A stretch of DNA of 64,000 bases from Hymenobacter piscis. Its GTDB lineage: Bacteria > Bacteroidota > Bacteroidia > Cytophagales > Hymenobacteraceae. The notes beneath the pieces were generated by a model. That model made no database searches and was not told where the DNA came from. It worked only from the letters and a program-made list of their open reading frames with translations. Every line of letters starts with the position of its first letter. The first letter of the stretch is position 1. Positions 43,160-52,591 of this stretch are shown piece by piece. The position numbers were made by a program, and so were the translations under genes. The stretch spans positions 20,610 to 84,609 of the forward strand of contig NZ_JAHHZN010000019.1 of the NCBI RefSeq assembly GCF_018760735.1, read 5' to 3'.

Positions 43160-43684
43160 ATGAAAACCTTGTTCTGCGTGCTGGCCCTGCTGCTGCCGCT
43201 GAGTCTGCGGGCCCAGTCGGAGCCCGAAATCCATTACGAATCGGTGCGCAGCGCCCAGTATCAGCTGCAGTATGAGGTGCCGGCCGGCTGGGAGCAGGTG
43301 CGGCAGACCAACGATACCACCGTGGCCCTGCTCCACATCAGCCCCGACCGCAACCTGATGCTTTACATCGGGCAGCTGCACGGGGCGGCCGCCCGCATGA
43401 CGCCCGACCAGGCCCTGTACCACCTGGCCGAGCAGTTCGGCGTGCCGGTCAACAAGCAGTTTTCTACCACTTACAACGGCATCCGGTTCCTGGAAACCAC
43501 CGGCACGGGCACCCGCGACGGCCAGCTGCTGCGCTACGACGCGCTGGCCGCCCGCCACCAGGGCCACGTGCTGCTGATCTGCGCCTCGGGCACCCCGGAC
43601 GCGTTCCGCAACCACGAGCCGCTGCTCCACCACATCCTGCACAGCCTGAGCCCCTATAAAACCCGCCGGGCCGCGGCCCGCTGA
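43160..43684 (+). CDS. Secreted hypothetical protein B, paralogue of A
   Basis: 174 residues, signal peptide 1-19 (SLRAQS). The same architecture as the preceding gene: YQLQYEVPAGWEQVRQTNDT, LMLYIGQLHGAAARMTPDQA, HHILHSLSPY. The two genes are 54 bp apart and diverged strongly, so the duplication is old. The product is probably periplasmic or surface exposed. No function can be assigned. Confidence 0.7.
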   Translation: MKTLFCVLALLLPLSLRAQSEPEIHYESVRSAQYQLQYEVPAGWEQVRQTNDTTVALLHISPDRNLMLYIGQLHGAAARMTPDQALYHLAEQFGVPVNKQFSTTYNGIRFLETTGTGTRDGQLLRYDALAARHQGHVLLICASGTPDAFRNHEPLLHHILHSLSPYKTRRAAAR

Positions 43685-43760
43685 GGCTTGCGGCCGCCCG
43701 GTGGCCCTGGCCACCCTCCTGTTTCTGCCGTCTTCTGTTCCGCCATCTTTTGTTCTGCCC

Positions 43761-44075
43761 ATGATTCTGTTCAACCTGCTCACGCTGAGCGCCGACCACG
43801 CCCACCGGGCCACCCAGCTGGTGCTGACCGAGCATCTGGCCACTGACGTCTTCGTGGATGAGGCCATCGACAACTACTGCCTCCGGCCCGACGGCACCAT
43901 CGGTACCCAGCCCCTGTACCGGGTGCTGTTTCTGACCAAGGCCCTGCTCTGCCGCCGCATTGAGGAGCTGCTGCAGGCCCGGTTGCCCGGCAACGACTTC
44001 CGCATCTACGCCACGCCCGTCACGCACGTCAACGAGGCCGAAGCCGACCGCGTACGCCAACTGCAATCCGCCTGA
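43761..44075 (+). CDS. Small cytosolic hypothetical protein, perhaps CutA-like
   Basis: 104 residues from ATG 43761 (MILFNLLTLSADHAHRATQL); an earlier in-frame ATG-like start at 43701 would add 20 hydrophobic residues. The ferredoxin-like order of strands and helices, with YRVLFLTKALLCRRIEELLQ followed by ARLPGNDFRIYATPV, faintly recalls CutA1 trimers, but the CutA metal-binding residues are not seen. It ends the five-gene run. Confidence 0.5.
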   Translation: MILFNLLTLSADHAHRATQLVLTEHLATDVFVDEAIDNYCLRPDGTIGTQPLYRVLFLTKALLCRRIEELLQARLPGNDFRIYATPVTHVNEAEADRVRQLQSA

Positions 44076-44345
44076 GGCCGGCCGGTGCAAGTGACGGCGA
44101 CCTGCCGCTCGCCGAACCCAGGCCGGGAGCGGCAGAGAAAGTATTGGCTGGCTATTCTAATCTATGCTGATCGAGACTTCGGGCTCTTCCCTGTGCCGTC
44201 CCTGTTTTAGCAGTGCCGCCCGCCGCTTGCAGCGGATGACCTGTTGTAGCAGATGACCTGCCGGCCAGGGCGGAGCATTGGAACTAATCTGACTTTCAAC
44301 TGTATATTCGCTGTTACTCCTGGTGTCTTTTTAACTGTTATCTGC

Positions 44346-44945
44346 GTGAAGTCTGCTGCTCCGTCGAACTACGCTTCCTGGTCGGATGCCGCGTTGCTGG
44401 CAGCAGTGCAGGCCAGTGACGAAAAGGCCTACGCGGAAATTTACGCGCGCTACAGCTTTTCGCTTTTCTCGGTGGCCTACGGCAAGCTCAAAAGCAGGGA
44501 AGTAGCCGAGGAGCTGGTCCAGGACCTGTTCGAGAAGCTCTGGGACAAGCGGCGCGATACCCGGATTGAGCAAGTGAAGCCCTACCTGTTCGCGGCGCTT
44601 CGCTACGGCGTGATCAACCACATCCGGGCCGAAAAAGTCCGGACGGGTTATGAGCTCTTCTGCCGCCTCCACCACCCGGACACCGACCCGGGCACGGAGT
44701 CCACGGTAGCGTTCAACGACCTGAACGAAGCCCTGGCCGCGGGGCTGCAGCACTTGTCTGAAAAGGCCCAGGAAGTATTCCGGCTGAGCCGCCTGGAGCA
44801 GTACAGCATTCCCGAGATTTCGGCGCGCGTGAACCTGTCAGAGAAGACGGTGGAGTATCACCTGCGCAAATCCCTGAAGCTGATGCGCGCTTACCTGCGC
44901 AGTTTTCTGCTCACGGCATGGCCTTTTCTGCTTTTTATCAGGTAG
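44346..44945 (+). CDS. ECF-type RNA polymerase sigma factor
   Basis: 199 residues from GTG 44346; the frame is open from 44253 but the extra 31 residues are hydrophobic and unlike the family. Sigma-2 region: KAYAEIYARYSFSLFSVAYG, then VAEELVQDLFEKLWDKRRD and a long helix to ALRYGVINHIRAEKV. Sigma-4 HTH: LSEKAQEVFRLSRLEQYSIP, then EISARVNLSEKTVEYHLRKS. Bacteroidetes-type sigma of a FecI/FecR regulatory pair; the anti-sigma gene follows after 141 bp. Confidence 0.93.
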   Translation: MKSAAPSNYASWSDAALLAAVQASDEKAYAEIYARYSFSLFSVAYGKLKSREVAEELVQDLFEKLWDKRRDTRIEQVKPYLFAALRYGVINHIRAEKVRTGYELFCRLHHPDTDPGTESTVAFNDLNEALAAGLQHLSEKAQEVFRLSRLEQYSIPEISARVNLSEKTVEYHLRKSLKLMRAYLRSFLLTAWPFLLFIR

Positions 44946-45086
44946 AACAAATAACTGATTGTTAGCTTGTTGTGATTGATTGACCGTTCCCCAAGCGGGT
45001 GGGGTGAAAATAAATTACCGGGCAGTTGAGGGTAAACGGCGACTTAGGTGACTTCCTGATCAGCCGCCAGCTCAACTCCCTTCCCC

Positions 45087-46133
45087 GTGACGGAATCAGA
45101 ATTCTACAAGCTTCTTAACCGCTACCTCAACGACTCGTGCACGCCCGCCGAGCGGGCCGCCGTTGAGCGTTGGTACGACCGGCTGGAACAGGCCGAAGGT
45201 ATGGGCCTGCGCCCCCAGGGGCAGCAGGAAATTGAGTCCGCCATCTGGGAGCGGCTCATGCGGGGCCGCCTGCCGCAGCCGGCCCCGCGGGTGGTCACCA
45301 TGTGGCCCGCGGCCCCGGTCCGTTGGGCCGCCGCCCTGGCCCTGCTGGCCCTGGGTATTGGCTGGCTGCTGCTGGCCACCGGCCGCTTCCCGGCACCCTC
45401 CTCCCAGAATCCACTCACCGCAACTGCTATCAGTAACGGGTGGACGCGCCGCAGCAACCCCACCCGGCAGGTGCTGGCGTTCCGACTGCCCGACAGCAGC
45501 CGCGTCAGCCTGCACCCGGGCAGCAGCGTGCGTTACGCCACGGCCTTTGCGGGCGCCCGGCGGGAAGTTCACCTGGTGGGCGAGGCCTTTTTTCAGGTCA
45601 GCAAGAACCCGCGTCGTCCTTTCCTGGTGCTCACCGAGCAAGTCGTTACAACGGTCCTCGGCACCAGCTTCCGGGTGAAAGCCTACGCCGGCGGGAAGGA
45701 GGCCACCGTGGCCGTGCGCACGGGCAAAGTAGCCGTGCAGGCCCGCGAAGGGGCCCGGCTCAGTGCTTCCCCGGCCCAGCCGGCCGCTGGCGGGGTACTG
45801 CTGCTGCCCAATCAGCAGGTGGTGTATTCGGCCAGTCAGCGGCGCCTGAAAAAGGAGCTGGTGGCCCGGCCCGTGGTGCTGGCGCCCCAGTCCTTCGAGT
45901 TTGAGGAGCGGCCCGTGGCGGAAGTGCTGGCGGCCCTGGAGAAAGCCTACGGCGTAACCATCGTCTATGATAAGGCCCGGCTGGCTGCCTGCACGGTAAG
46001 CATCACGTTTTACGACGAGCCCCTCTTCGATAAGCTGGGCCTGCTCTGCAAGTCCCTGGGGGCTTACTACACCCTTTCCGACACCAACATCCTGATCCAT
46101 AGTCCGGGCTGCCAGGGTCCATTGACCCGGTAA
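45087..46133 (+). CDS. FecR-family anti-sigma factor
   Basis: 348 residues, GTG start at 45087 (MTESEFYKLLNRYLNDSCTP). A cytoplasmic anti-sigma helix region (1-70) precedes one transmembrane segment (~72-95, WAAALALLALGIGWLLL). The periplasmic FecR domain is at ~125-225 (FRLPDSSRVSLHPGSSVRYA, REVHLVGEAFFQVSKNPRRP, LGTSFRVKAYAGGKEATVAV). The DUF4974-type C-terminal domain (EFEERPVAEVLAALEKAYGV) contacts the STN domain of the SusC partner. It relays ligand binding by the following SusC to the ECF sigma. Confidence 0.93.
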   Translation: MTESEFYKLLNRYLNDSCTPAERAAVERWYDRLEQAEGMGLRPQGQQEIESAIWERLMRGRLPQPAPRVVTMWPAAPVRWAAALALLALGIGWLLLATGRFPAPSSQNPLTATAISNGWTRRSNPTRQVLAFRLPDSSRVSLHPGSSVRYATAFAGARREVHLVGEAFFQVSKNPRRPFLVLTEQVVTTVLGTSFRVKAYAGGKEATVAVRTGKVAVQAREGARLSASPAQPAAGGVLLLPNQQVVYSASQRRLKKELVARPVVLAPQSFEFEERPVAEVLAALEKAYGVTIVYDKARLAACTVSITFYDEPLFDKLGLLCKSLGAYYTLSDTNILIHSPGCQGPLTR

Positions 46134-46197
46134 GCACGGTTTTTCGACCGCAACCAGGCGGGTCGGCTACCCACGGCCGGCCGCGACTGGTACCCGT

Positions 46198-46217
46198 CTC
46201 CACAATCGATTGTGGAG
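46198..46217. promoter_or_regulatory. Perfect 20-bp palindrome before the second susC
   Basis: CTCCACAATCGATTGTGGAG, fully symmetric, 56 bp upstream of the susC start. Its core CACAATCGATTGTG differs from the arabinose operators (CACAATCGTTTGTG) at one base, but the outer arms (CTC/GAG instead of TTA/TAA) do not match. Confidence 0.75.
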
Positions 46218-46273
46218 TCAATCTCCGCTGCATTTTCCCATTTTAAATTCCCACCAACTTTCCCACTTACCCC

Positions 46274-49200
46274 ATGAAAAGATCAGTACTGATCCAACCC
46301 CCTTCCTGGTCGGCCGCGAAGGTGCTTTTACTGCAGGCTGCCCTGGTCAGCCTGCCGGCCGGCGCCAGCGGGCACGCCGCCGCCAAGGCCCCCGCCTCGC
46401 GCCGGGCGGTAGTGCAGGGCGTGCTCGAGCAGAAAATTACCTTACGGGTTGAAGCACAAACGATTAAGCAGACGCTCAGTCAGATTGCCCGGCAAACAAA
46501 CATCCGCTTCGTCTACAGCCAGCAGCTGGTCAGCGCCGAACGCCGGGTGAGCCTCAACGCCCAGGACGCGACGCTGCTGGTGGTGCTGGATGAACTGCTG
46601 GCCCCGCTCAAAGTGCAGTACGAAGTCGACAATAAGCGCATCGTATTGCGGGCTCCCGCGGAGGCCGCCCCGGCGGCCGGCCACCAGGACGTTACCGTGA
46701 GCGGACGGGTGGTAGACGCCACGGGGGAAGGCCTGCCGGGCGTCACGGTAGTAGTGAAGGGCACCGCCATCGGCGTCAGTACCAACACGGATGGCAGCTT
46801 TACGCTGCAGGCCCCCGAAAACAGCGTGCTCGTGTTCAGCTTCGTGGGCTACGCCCGCCAGGAGGTAGCCCTGACCGGGGCCACGACTAACCTGCGCGTG
46901 ACGCTCGCAGAAGACAAGCAGGCCCTGGACGAAGTGGTTGTCATCGGTTACGGCACGGCCCGCAAAAGCGACCTGACGGGCGCGGTGGCTTCCGTCAGCG
47001 GGGCCCAGCTTACCCAGGTGGCCACTTCCGACCCCGTGCAGGCCCTGCAGGGGCGCGTGGCCGGCGTGGAGGTGACCTCCAACAGCGGGCAGCCCGGCTC
47101 GGGTACCCGCATCCGGGTGCGGGGCGTGGGCACCATCAACAACAGCGACCCGCTGTACGTGGTGGACGGCATCCAGACCAGCGACATCGGCTTCCTGCTG
47201 CCCACCGACATCGAATCGACGGAGATTCTGAAGGACGCCTCGGCCACGGCCATCTACGGCTCGCGCGGGGCCAACGGCGTGGTGCTCATCACCACCAAGC
47301 ACGGCAAGGCCGGCGCCACCCGCTTCAACCTGACGGGCTACACGGGTTTCCAGCAGGTGCGCCGCCTGCTGCCCCTGACCAACGCCGCGCAGTACGCCAC
47401 GCTGGTGACGGAGGCCTTCGCCAATGCCGGTACGCCGCTGCCCGACTACGGCCCGCAGCTGCAAAACGCCATTGCCACCAACGCCGAGGGCATCGACTAC
47501 CAGGATTTGGTGACCCAGAAGGGTTTGATTACGAACTACAGCCTCTCGGCCTCGGGGGGCACCGAGCAGAACCGCTACCTGGTGAGCGGCAGCTATTTTC
47601 AGCAGGATGGCATTATTAAGAACTCGGGCTTCAAGAAGTTCGTGATTCGGGTAAACGACGACGTGGTGCTGACCAAGCGCATCAAGGCGGGCGTCGCGGC
47701 CACGTTCACCAACAACAACCAGACGGGCAGCGGTGACGGCCAGGGCGGCTCGCAGCCCTACCTAGTGCTGCAGTACGCGCTGCAGACCAACCCGGTGCTC
47801 AACCCGTTCGGCCCCAACGGCACCTACAACGACGACGTCATCACGCGGAATGCGCTGAACGTGCCGCGCTACCTCGACGAGCAGAAGTTCAACAAAAATC
47901 AGAACAACAACCTGTTCAGCAGCAGCTACCTGGATGTGGAGCTGTTCAAGGGCCTGTCGTTCCGGTCCACGTTTGGCATCAACTATTTCAACAACCACCC
48001 CAAAGTCTACCAGCCGCAGTACTACATCGGGCCGGTTGACCAGCGGGCCCAGAGCGCGCTGATTGAGACGCGCAACGAAAACGTTTCGTGGGTGTGGTCG
48101 AACTACGCCAACTACACCAAGACCTTCGCCGACAACAGCTCCCTTTCGGCTACCCTGGGCCAGGAGGCGCAGCGCGGCTACGGCAACGGCATCTCCATTA
48201 CGGCCTTCAACGTGCCGGCCGACGCCACGCTGCAATACGCCTCGGCTTCGCGCAGCGCCAACAACGTGGTGCGCAGCAGCCAGTACGACGGCAGCCTGTC
48301 GTCGTACTTCGGCCGGGCCAACTACAACTTCCGCGACCGTTACCTCGTGACGGGAACCTTGCGCCTGGATCAGACCTCGAAGTTTCTGGGACCCGTGCGC
48401 AAGGGCTACTTCCCGTCGGTGGGGGCGGCCTGGAACATTTCCAACGAGCAGTTCCTCAAGGGCCTCAGCTACCTGTCGGTGCTGAAACTGCGGGCCAGCT
48501 ACGGCCAGGTGGGCAACCAGAACGCCGCGCCCAACTACGGCTATGCCTCGGTGGCCACCAACAACCAGACCTACGTGTTCAACGGGGTGCCGGCCCCCGG
48601 CCTGGCCATCAGCCAGATTAATAACCCGGACTTGAAGTGGGAAACGGCCGTCACGACCGACGTGGGCCTGGATGCCGAGCTGTTCAACAGCAAGCTGAGC
48701 TTCACGGCCGACTACTACGAGCGGCGCACCCGCGACATGATTGCTCTGCTGCCGGTGCCCGACTACGTGGGCCAGGCGCCCGCCAGCGCCAACGTGGGAG
48801 CCCTGCGCAACCGCGGCCTGGAGCTGGCCCTGAACTACCGCAACGAGCTGGGCAAGCTCCAGTACAGCGTGGGCCTGAACTTCACCAAAATCAACAACGA
48901 AGTAACCAGCCTGGGCGGTGGCAACCCCATTGCCAGCGGCAACGTGCTCACCCAGATCGGCAACACCACCCTCACCGACGTGGGCCGCGAAGTTGCGTTC
49001 TTCTACGGCCTGCAGGCCCAGGGCATATTCCGCAGTCAGGCCGAAATTGATGCGTACAAAAATGCCGATGGCACGAAGGTGCAGCCCGGCGCGCAGCCCG
49101 GCGACGTGCGCTACCAGGACACGAACGGCGACGGCGTCATCACGGCCGCCGACAACACGTACCTGGGCAGCGCCACGCCCGATTTCAGCTACGGCGGCTC

Positions 49201-49696
49201 GCTGAACCTGAACTACGCGGGCTTCGACTTCAAGGTGCTGCTCTACGGGGTGCAGGGTGCCGAAGCCCTCAACGGCGCGGCCTTCAACCTGAATAAGTCA
49301 GCCGACTTTGTGGGCGTGTGGAGCAACTTCTACGCCAGCCGCATGGACCGCTGGACGCCCGGCAACCCCGACAGCAACCAGCCCCGCGTGACCTCCACCG
49401 ACACCAACGGCAATGACCGCCTCAGCAGCCGCTACGTGGAAGATGCCAGCTACCTGCGCGCCCGCAACATGGAGCTGGGCTACTCCCTGCCCCAGGGCCT
49501 GCTGGGCAAGGCCAAGATGACCGGGGCCCGGGTGTTCATCTCGGTGGATAACGTGTTCACCCTCACCAAGTACACCGGCTACGACCCCGAAATTTCGACG
49601 GCGGCTTTCTACAACAACCCCCTGGCCTACGGCGTGGACTACGGTAACTATCCGCAGGCGCGCACTTACCGTCTGGGCTTCAACGTGCAATTCTAA
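46274..49696 (+). CDS. SusC-like TonB-dependent transporter with STN domain
   Basis: 1140 residues. Signal peptide ~1-35, then an STN (secretin/TonB N-terminal) domain at ~55-125 (ITLRVEAQTIKQTLSQIARQ, TNIRFVYSQQLV), the contact site for a FecR anti-sigma. A carboxypeptidase-regulatory domain (VSGRVVDATGEGLPGVTVVV), SusC plug (GTINNSDPLYVVDGIQTSDI, YGSRGANGVVLITTKHGKAG) and barrel ending NVQF follow. It takes up an unknown ligand and signals its presence through the FecR/sigma pair. No glycosidase lies near, so the substrate cannot be inferred. Confidence 0.94.
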   Translation: MKRSVLIQPPSWSAAKVLLLQAALVSLPAGASGHAAAKAPASRRAVVQGVLEQKITLRVEAQTIKQTLSQIARQTNIRFVYSQQLVSAERRVSLNAQDATLLVVLDELLAPLKVQYEVDNKRIVLRAPAEAAPAAGHQDVTVSGRVVDATGEGLPGVTVVVKGTAIGVSTNTDGSFTLQAPENSVLVFSFVGYARQEVALTGATTNLRVTLAEDKQALDEVVVIGYGTARKSDLTGAVASVSGAQLTQVATSDPVQALQGRVAGVEVTSNSGQPGSGTRIRVRGVGTINNSDPLYVVDGIQTSDIGFLLPTDIESTEILKDASATAIYGSRGANGVVLITTKHGKAGATRFNLTGYTGFQQVRRLLPLTNAAQYATLVTEAFANAGTPLPDYGPQLQNAIATNAEGIDYQDLVTQKGLITNYSLSASGGTEQNRYLVSGSYFQQDGIIKNSGFKKFVIRVNDDVVLTKRIKAGVAATFTNNNQTGSGDGQGGSQPYLVLQYALQTNPVLNPFGPNGTYNDDVITRNALNVPRYLDEQKFNKNQNNNLFSSSYLDVELFKGLSFRSTFGINYFNNHPKVYQPQYYIGPVDQRAQSALIETRNENVSWVWSNYANYTKTFADNSSLSATLGQEAQRGYGNGISITAFNVPADATLQYASASRSANNVVRSSQYDGSLSSYFGRANYNFRDRYLVTGTLRLDQTSKFLGPVRKGYFPSVGAAWNISNEQFLKGLSYLSVLKLRASYGQVGNQNAAPNYGYASVATNNQTYVFNGVPAPGLAISQINNPDLKWETAVTTDVGLDAELFNSKLSFTADYYERRTRDMIALLPVPDYVGQAPASANVGALRNRGLELALNYRNELGKLQYSVGLNFTKINNEVTSLGGGNPIASGNVLTQIGNTTLTDVGREVAFFYGLQAQGIFRSQAEIDAYKNADGTKVQPGAQPGDVRYQDTNGDGVITAADNTYLGSATPDFSYGGSLNLNYAGFDFKVLLYGVQGAEALNGAAFNLNKSADFVGVWSNFYASRMDRWTPGNPDSNQPRVTSTDTNGNDRLSSRYVEDASYLRARNMELGYSLPQGLLGKAKMTGARVFISVDNVFTLTKYTGYDPEISTAAFYNNPLAYGVDYGNYPQARTYRLGFNVQF

Positions 49697-49702
49697 TCAA
49701 CT

Positions 49703-51334
49703 ATGGCCTTCCTGACCTCTATGAAACCCACCCGCACCACCATACTGCTCGGCCTGCTGCTGCTCAGCGTCCTGACTCCGGGCTGCCAGGACTTTCTGGA
49801 CAAGGAGCCTTTGGGCACCACCACCCAGGACAACCTGTTTAAGGACCCCACCAACGCCGTGCAGGCCGTCAACGCCGTGTACGACGTGGCCGCCTGGGAC
49901 CAGGGCCCCAAGTGGGGCGACCCCAGCGGCCAGTACGTGGCCCAGACCTACGAGTGGATGTTTGGCGACCTGATGACCGACGACGCCGAAAAAGGCGGCA
50001 GCTCGCCCAGCGACTTTTTGTCGCTGATTGAGCTCAAAACCTGGAATATCCCGCCCAGTAATCCGCCCGTGACCACCCTGTGGGTGCACAGCTTCACGGG
50101 CATTGCCCGGGCCAATACGGTGATTAACAACATCGATGCGGGCACCATTGATGCGGGCCTGAAGGCGCGTCTGAAAGGCGAAGCGCTGTTTCTGCGGGCC
50201 TATTTCTACTTCAACCTGGTGAAGGGCTTTGGCGGCGTGCCGCTGTTTGAGAAAACCCCATCGCCGACGGAAGCGCCCAACGTGACCCGCGCCAGTATTG
50301 CCCAGACCTACGCCTTCATCGAAAAGGACCTGAAGGCGGCGGCCGAGCTGCTGCCCGAGAAAAGTGCTTACGCTGCCCCCGACCTGGGCCGGGCTACCAA
50401 GGGTGCCGCCATCGGCTACCTGGCCCGCGTGATTCTGTACCAGCTGGGCACCGTAAACGGCAACAACCACACCTGGCAGGAGGTGTACGACCTGACCAGC
50501 ACGGTCATCAATTCCGGCCAGTACAGTCTGCTGGCCAATTACGCGGCCATTCACCAGGATATTGGCGAGAACAGCAGCGAGTCGCTGTTTGAGATTCAGT
50601 TTGCCACCTCCAACGACGGCTACGGCCCCATTTCGGTGGGCACGACCAGCAACATCTTCCAGAACAACCGCAAGACGTTCGGCTACGGGTTCAACAACCC
50701 CACGCAGAGCCTGGTAGACGAGTTTGAGCCCAACGACCCGCGCCGCGAAGTCACCATCATTCAGAACAACGACATCGTGCTGGGCATCCTCAACCCCATC
50801 GACCTGACCCAGAATGCCACGGGCTACTTTAACCGCAAGGCGGCCATTCTGGCCCCCAACGCCCCGGAATCAGGCCCGCAGAACATCCGCAAGCTGCGCT
50901 ACGCCGACATTCTGCTCATGAAAGCCGAAGCCGCCGCCCAAACCAACCGCAGCGCCGAAGCCGTGACCCTGGTCAACCAGGTGCGGCAGCGGGCCCGCGT
51001 CTCTACCCGCCCGCCCGGTACCACCCTGGGCTCTTTGGCTTACGCTCCGGCCAACACCCCGGCGGGCACGCTGCCGGATCTGGCGGCCGGCCTCTCGGGC
51101 CCGGCCCTGCTGGATGCCATCTGGCATGAGCGCCGGGTAGAGTTCGGCGAGGAGTCGCTCCGGCTGTGGGATTTGATTCGTACCGGCCGCTACATGGCCA
51201 TTCTGCCTCCTGAAGTCCGGGCCCGGGCCCTGTCGCACGTAACTACCGAACCGTCCGTCAACCCCACGCCTCTGCTGCCTATCTCCCTCAACGACGCGCA
51301 AAGCTGGAAGCTGGCGCAGAATCCGGGGTACTAA
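49703..51334 (+). CDS. SusD/RagB-like lipoprotein (second pair)
   Basis: 543 residues. The lipobox LTPGC follows an N-terminus MAFLTSMKPTRTTILLGLLL; the ATG at 49721 is an alternative start. SusD signatures: CQDFLDKEPLGTTTQDNLFK, GEALFLRAYFYFNLVKGFGG, RKLRYADILLMKAEAAAQTN, IWHERRVEFGEESLRLWDLI, ending WKLAQNPGY. It is the lid protein for the preceding SusC, 6 bp away, and is followed by a strong terminator. Confidence 0.93.
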   Translation: MAFLTSMKPTRTTILLGLLLLSVLTPGCQDFLDKEPLGTTTQDNLFKDPTNAVQAVNAVYDVAAWDQGPKWGDPSGQYVAQTYEWMFGDLMTDDAEKGGSSPSDFLSLIELKTWNIPPSNPPVTTLWVHSFTGIARANTVINNIDAGTIDAGLKARLKGEALFLRAYFYFNLVKGFGGVPLFEKTPSPTEAPNVTRASIAQTYAFIEKDLKAAAELLPEKSAYAAPDLGRATKGAAIGYLARVILYQLGTVNGNNHTWQEVYDLTSTVINSGQYSLLANYAAIHQDIGENSSESLFEIQFATSNDGYGPISVGTTSNIFQNNRKTFGYGFNNPTQSLVDEFEPNDPRREVTIIQNNDIVLGILNPIDLTQNATGYFNRKAAILAPNAPESGPQNIRKLRYADILLMKAEAAAQTNRSAEAVTLVNQVRQRARVSTRPPGTTLGSLAYAPANTPAGTLPDLAAGLSGPALLDAIWHERRVEFGEESLRLWDLIRTGRYMAILPPEVRARALSHVTTEPSVNPTPLLPISLNDAQSWKLAQNPGY

Positions 51335-51353
51335 AGCTTAGAACACTGTCTGA

Positions 51354-51402
51354 AACCAGCCGGCGCACTGCTTCCCCCGAGCAGCGCGCCGGCTGGTTTT
51401 TT
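51354..51402 (+). terminator. Terminator of the second susCD operon
   Basis: AACCAGCCGGCGC (51354-51366) pairs exactly with GCGCCGGCTGGTT (51386-51398), closed by a 19-nt loop containing a weak inner stem. Six T's follow (51397-51402). It lies 20 bp beyond the susD stop. Confidence 0.92.
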
Positions 51403-51504
51403 GCTTCCTGCTGGCCATTTGGCAGTAGTGCTATTTCCCCCTGGCCCTTGATACTGGCAGACTGCCTCATTCGGTTCACAGGGTATACTTTAAAGCAAGG
51501 CTCA

Positions 51505-51554
51505 TTAGTATAAAAAAGTACATATTTTATTACTTGAATACTTTTTTATACTAA
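51505..51554. repeat. 16-bp perfect inverted repeat in an AT-rich block
   Basis: TTAGTATAAAAAAGTA (51505-51520) is the exact complement of TACTTTTTTATACTAA (51539-51554), spacer 18 nt. The surrounding 51480-51575 is unusually AT-rich for this genome. It lies 87 bp before the IS481 end, in the gap 51403-51637 that has no gene. Confidence 0.75.
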
Positions 51555-51637
51555 ATATTGGTTTATATTCAACATCCAGCGCCCAGATTTTTTACCTCCA
51601 GCCTTGACTTAGCATTCCTGATTCACCCATAGTGGTC

Positions 51638-52591
51638 CTAGCTGTATAGTCCCAGCGTGAGGTGGGTCGGGTCCTGGGTGAAGTTAACAGGGTTTTTCTG
51701 CCACTCGGCACACACAAATTCATGAGGCGTGAGGCCGCGTAAAGTCTTGAGCCGTTTGGCGTGGTTGTAGGCCAGCAAGAAAGCTTGCAGGTGCTCGTGG
51801 AGCTCTTGCGTCGTCTGATAGTGGAAGCGCTGAACGGTGGCCTCTTTCAGCGTGCGATTCATCCGTTCGACCTGGCCGTTGGTCCAGGGGTGAGCGGGCT
51901 TGGTCAGGCGATGCTCGACACCATACTCACGGCAAACACGATCGAAACTGTGCCCGCCGGGCAGCATTTGATGCGGCTGCGTCGTGAACTGTACGCCGTT
52001 ATCGGTCAAGACCTTGTGTACTTTGTACGGCAGCTTGTCGAGCACGCGCCGCAGGAATTCGGCCGCAACCACCCGCTTCGCACGCGGATGGAGTTCGGCG
52101 AAGGCGACCTTGCTGGTGCGGTCAATGGCCACAAACAGGTACTGCTTGCCTTCCTGCGTGTGCACTTCGGCAAAATCGACGTGCAGGTAGCCCGGGGTGG
52201 GATAGTCCTTGAATTTCTTCTTCGGCGGGCTTTGCCCCTCTTCATTCAAGGGCAGGCGGCTGATGCCGTGCCGCTGCAGACAGCGGTGCAACGCCGAGCG
52301 CGAGAGGTGGGGAATAGTGGCCTGCAAGGCATACAGACAATCATCGAGCGGCAACAACGTGTGCTTTCTAAACCCTACTACAATCGCCTCCTGCGCGAGC
52401 GTGAGTACGGTGGAGGCGGGCGTCGGCCCCATCGTGGCATCTGCCGTCGTCGTGCGCTTGCGCCACTTGGCCACCGTTTTGGGGTTGATGCCGTGGCGAG
52501 CGGCTAGCGTTTGTAGGCTTTCCTGACTACGTTGGATAGCGGCCCGTATTGCCGCCGTTGTGCGGGCGCTGCCGTGGAGTACTTGTCCCAT
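51638..52591 (-). CDS. IS481-family transposase
   Basis: 317 residues, apparently intact. HTH N-terminus (IQRSQESLQTLAARHGINPK), then the DDE core: first Asp in YLHVDFAEVHTQEGKQYLF, second in VLTDNGVQFTT, Glu in PWTNGQVERMNRTLKEATVQ, followed by YNHAKRLKTLRGLTPHEFV, characteristic of IS481. The stop TAG is in the terminal base group CTAG, so it is either in the inverted repeat or in the duplicated target. The start ATG is at 52591. Confidence 0.93.
   Translation of the reverse strand: MGQVLHGSARTTAAIRAAIQRSQESLQTLAARHGINPKTVAKWRKRTTTADATMGPTPASTVLTLAQEAIVVGFRKHTLLPLDDCLYALQATIPHLSRSALHRCLQRHGISRLPLNEEGQSPPKKKFKDYPTPGYLHVDFAEVHTQEGKQYLFVAIDRTSKVAFAELHPRAKRVVAAEFLRRVLDKLPYKVHKVLTDNGVQFTTQPHQMLPGGHSFDRVCREYGVEHRLTKPAHPWTNGQVERMNRTLKEATVQRFHYQTTQELHEHLQAFLLAYNHAKRLKTLRGLTPHEFVCAEWQKNPVNFTQDPTHLTLGLYS

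Noticed and set aside
44231..44260. A repeated GATGACCTG word
   Set aside because: Two imperfect copies 16 bp apart with no gene or operator context; likely chance.
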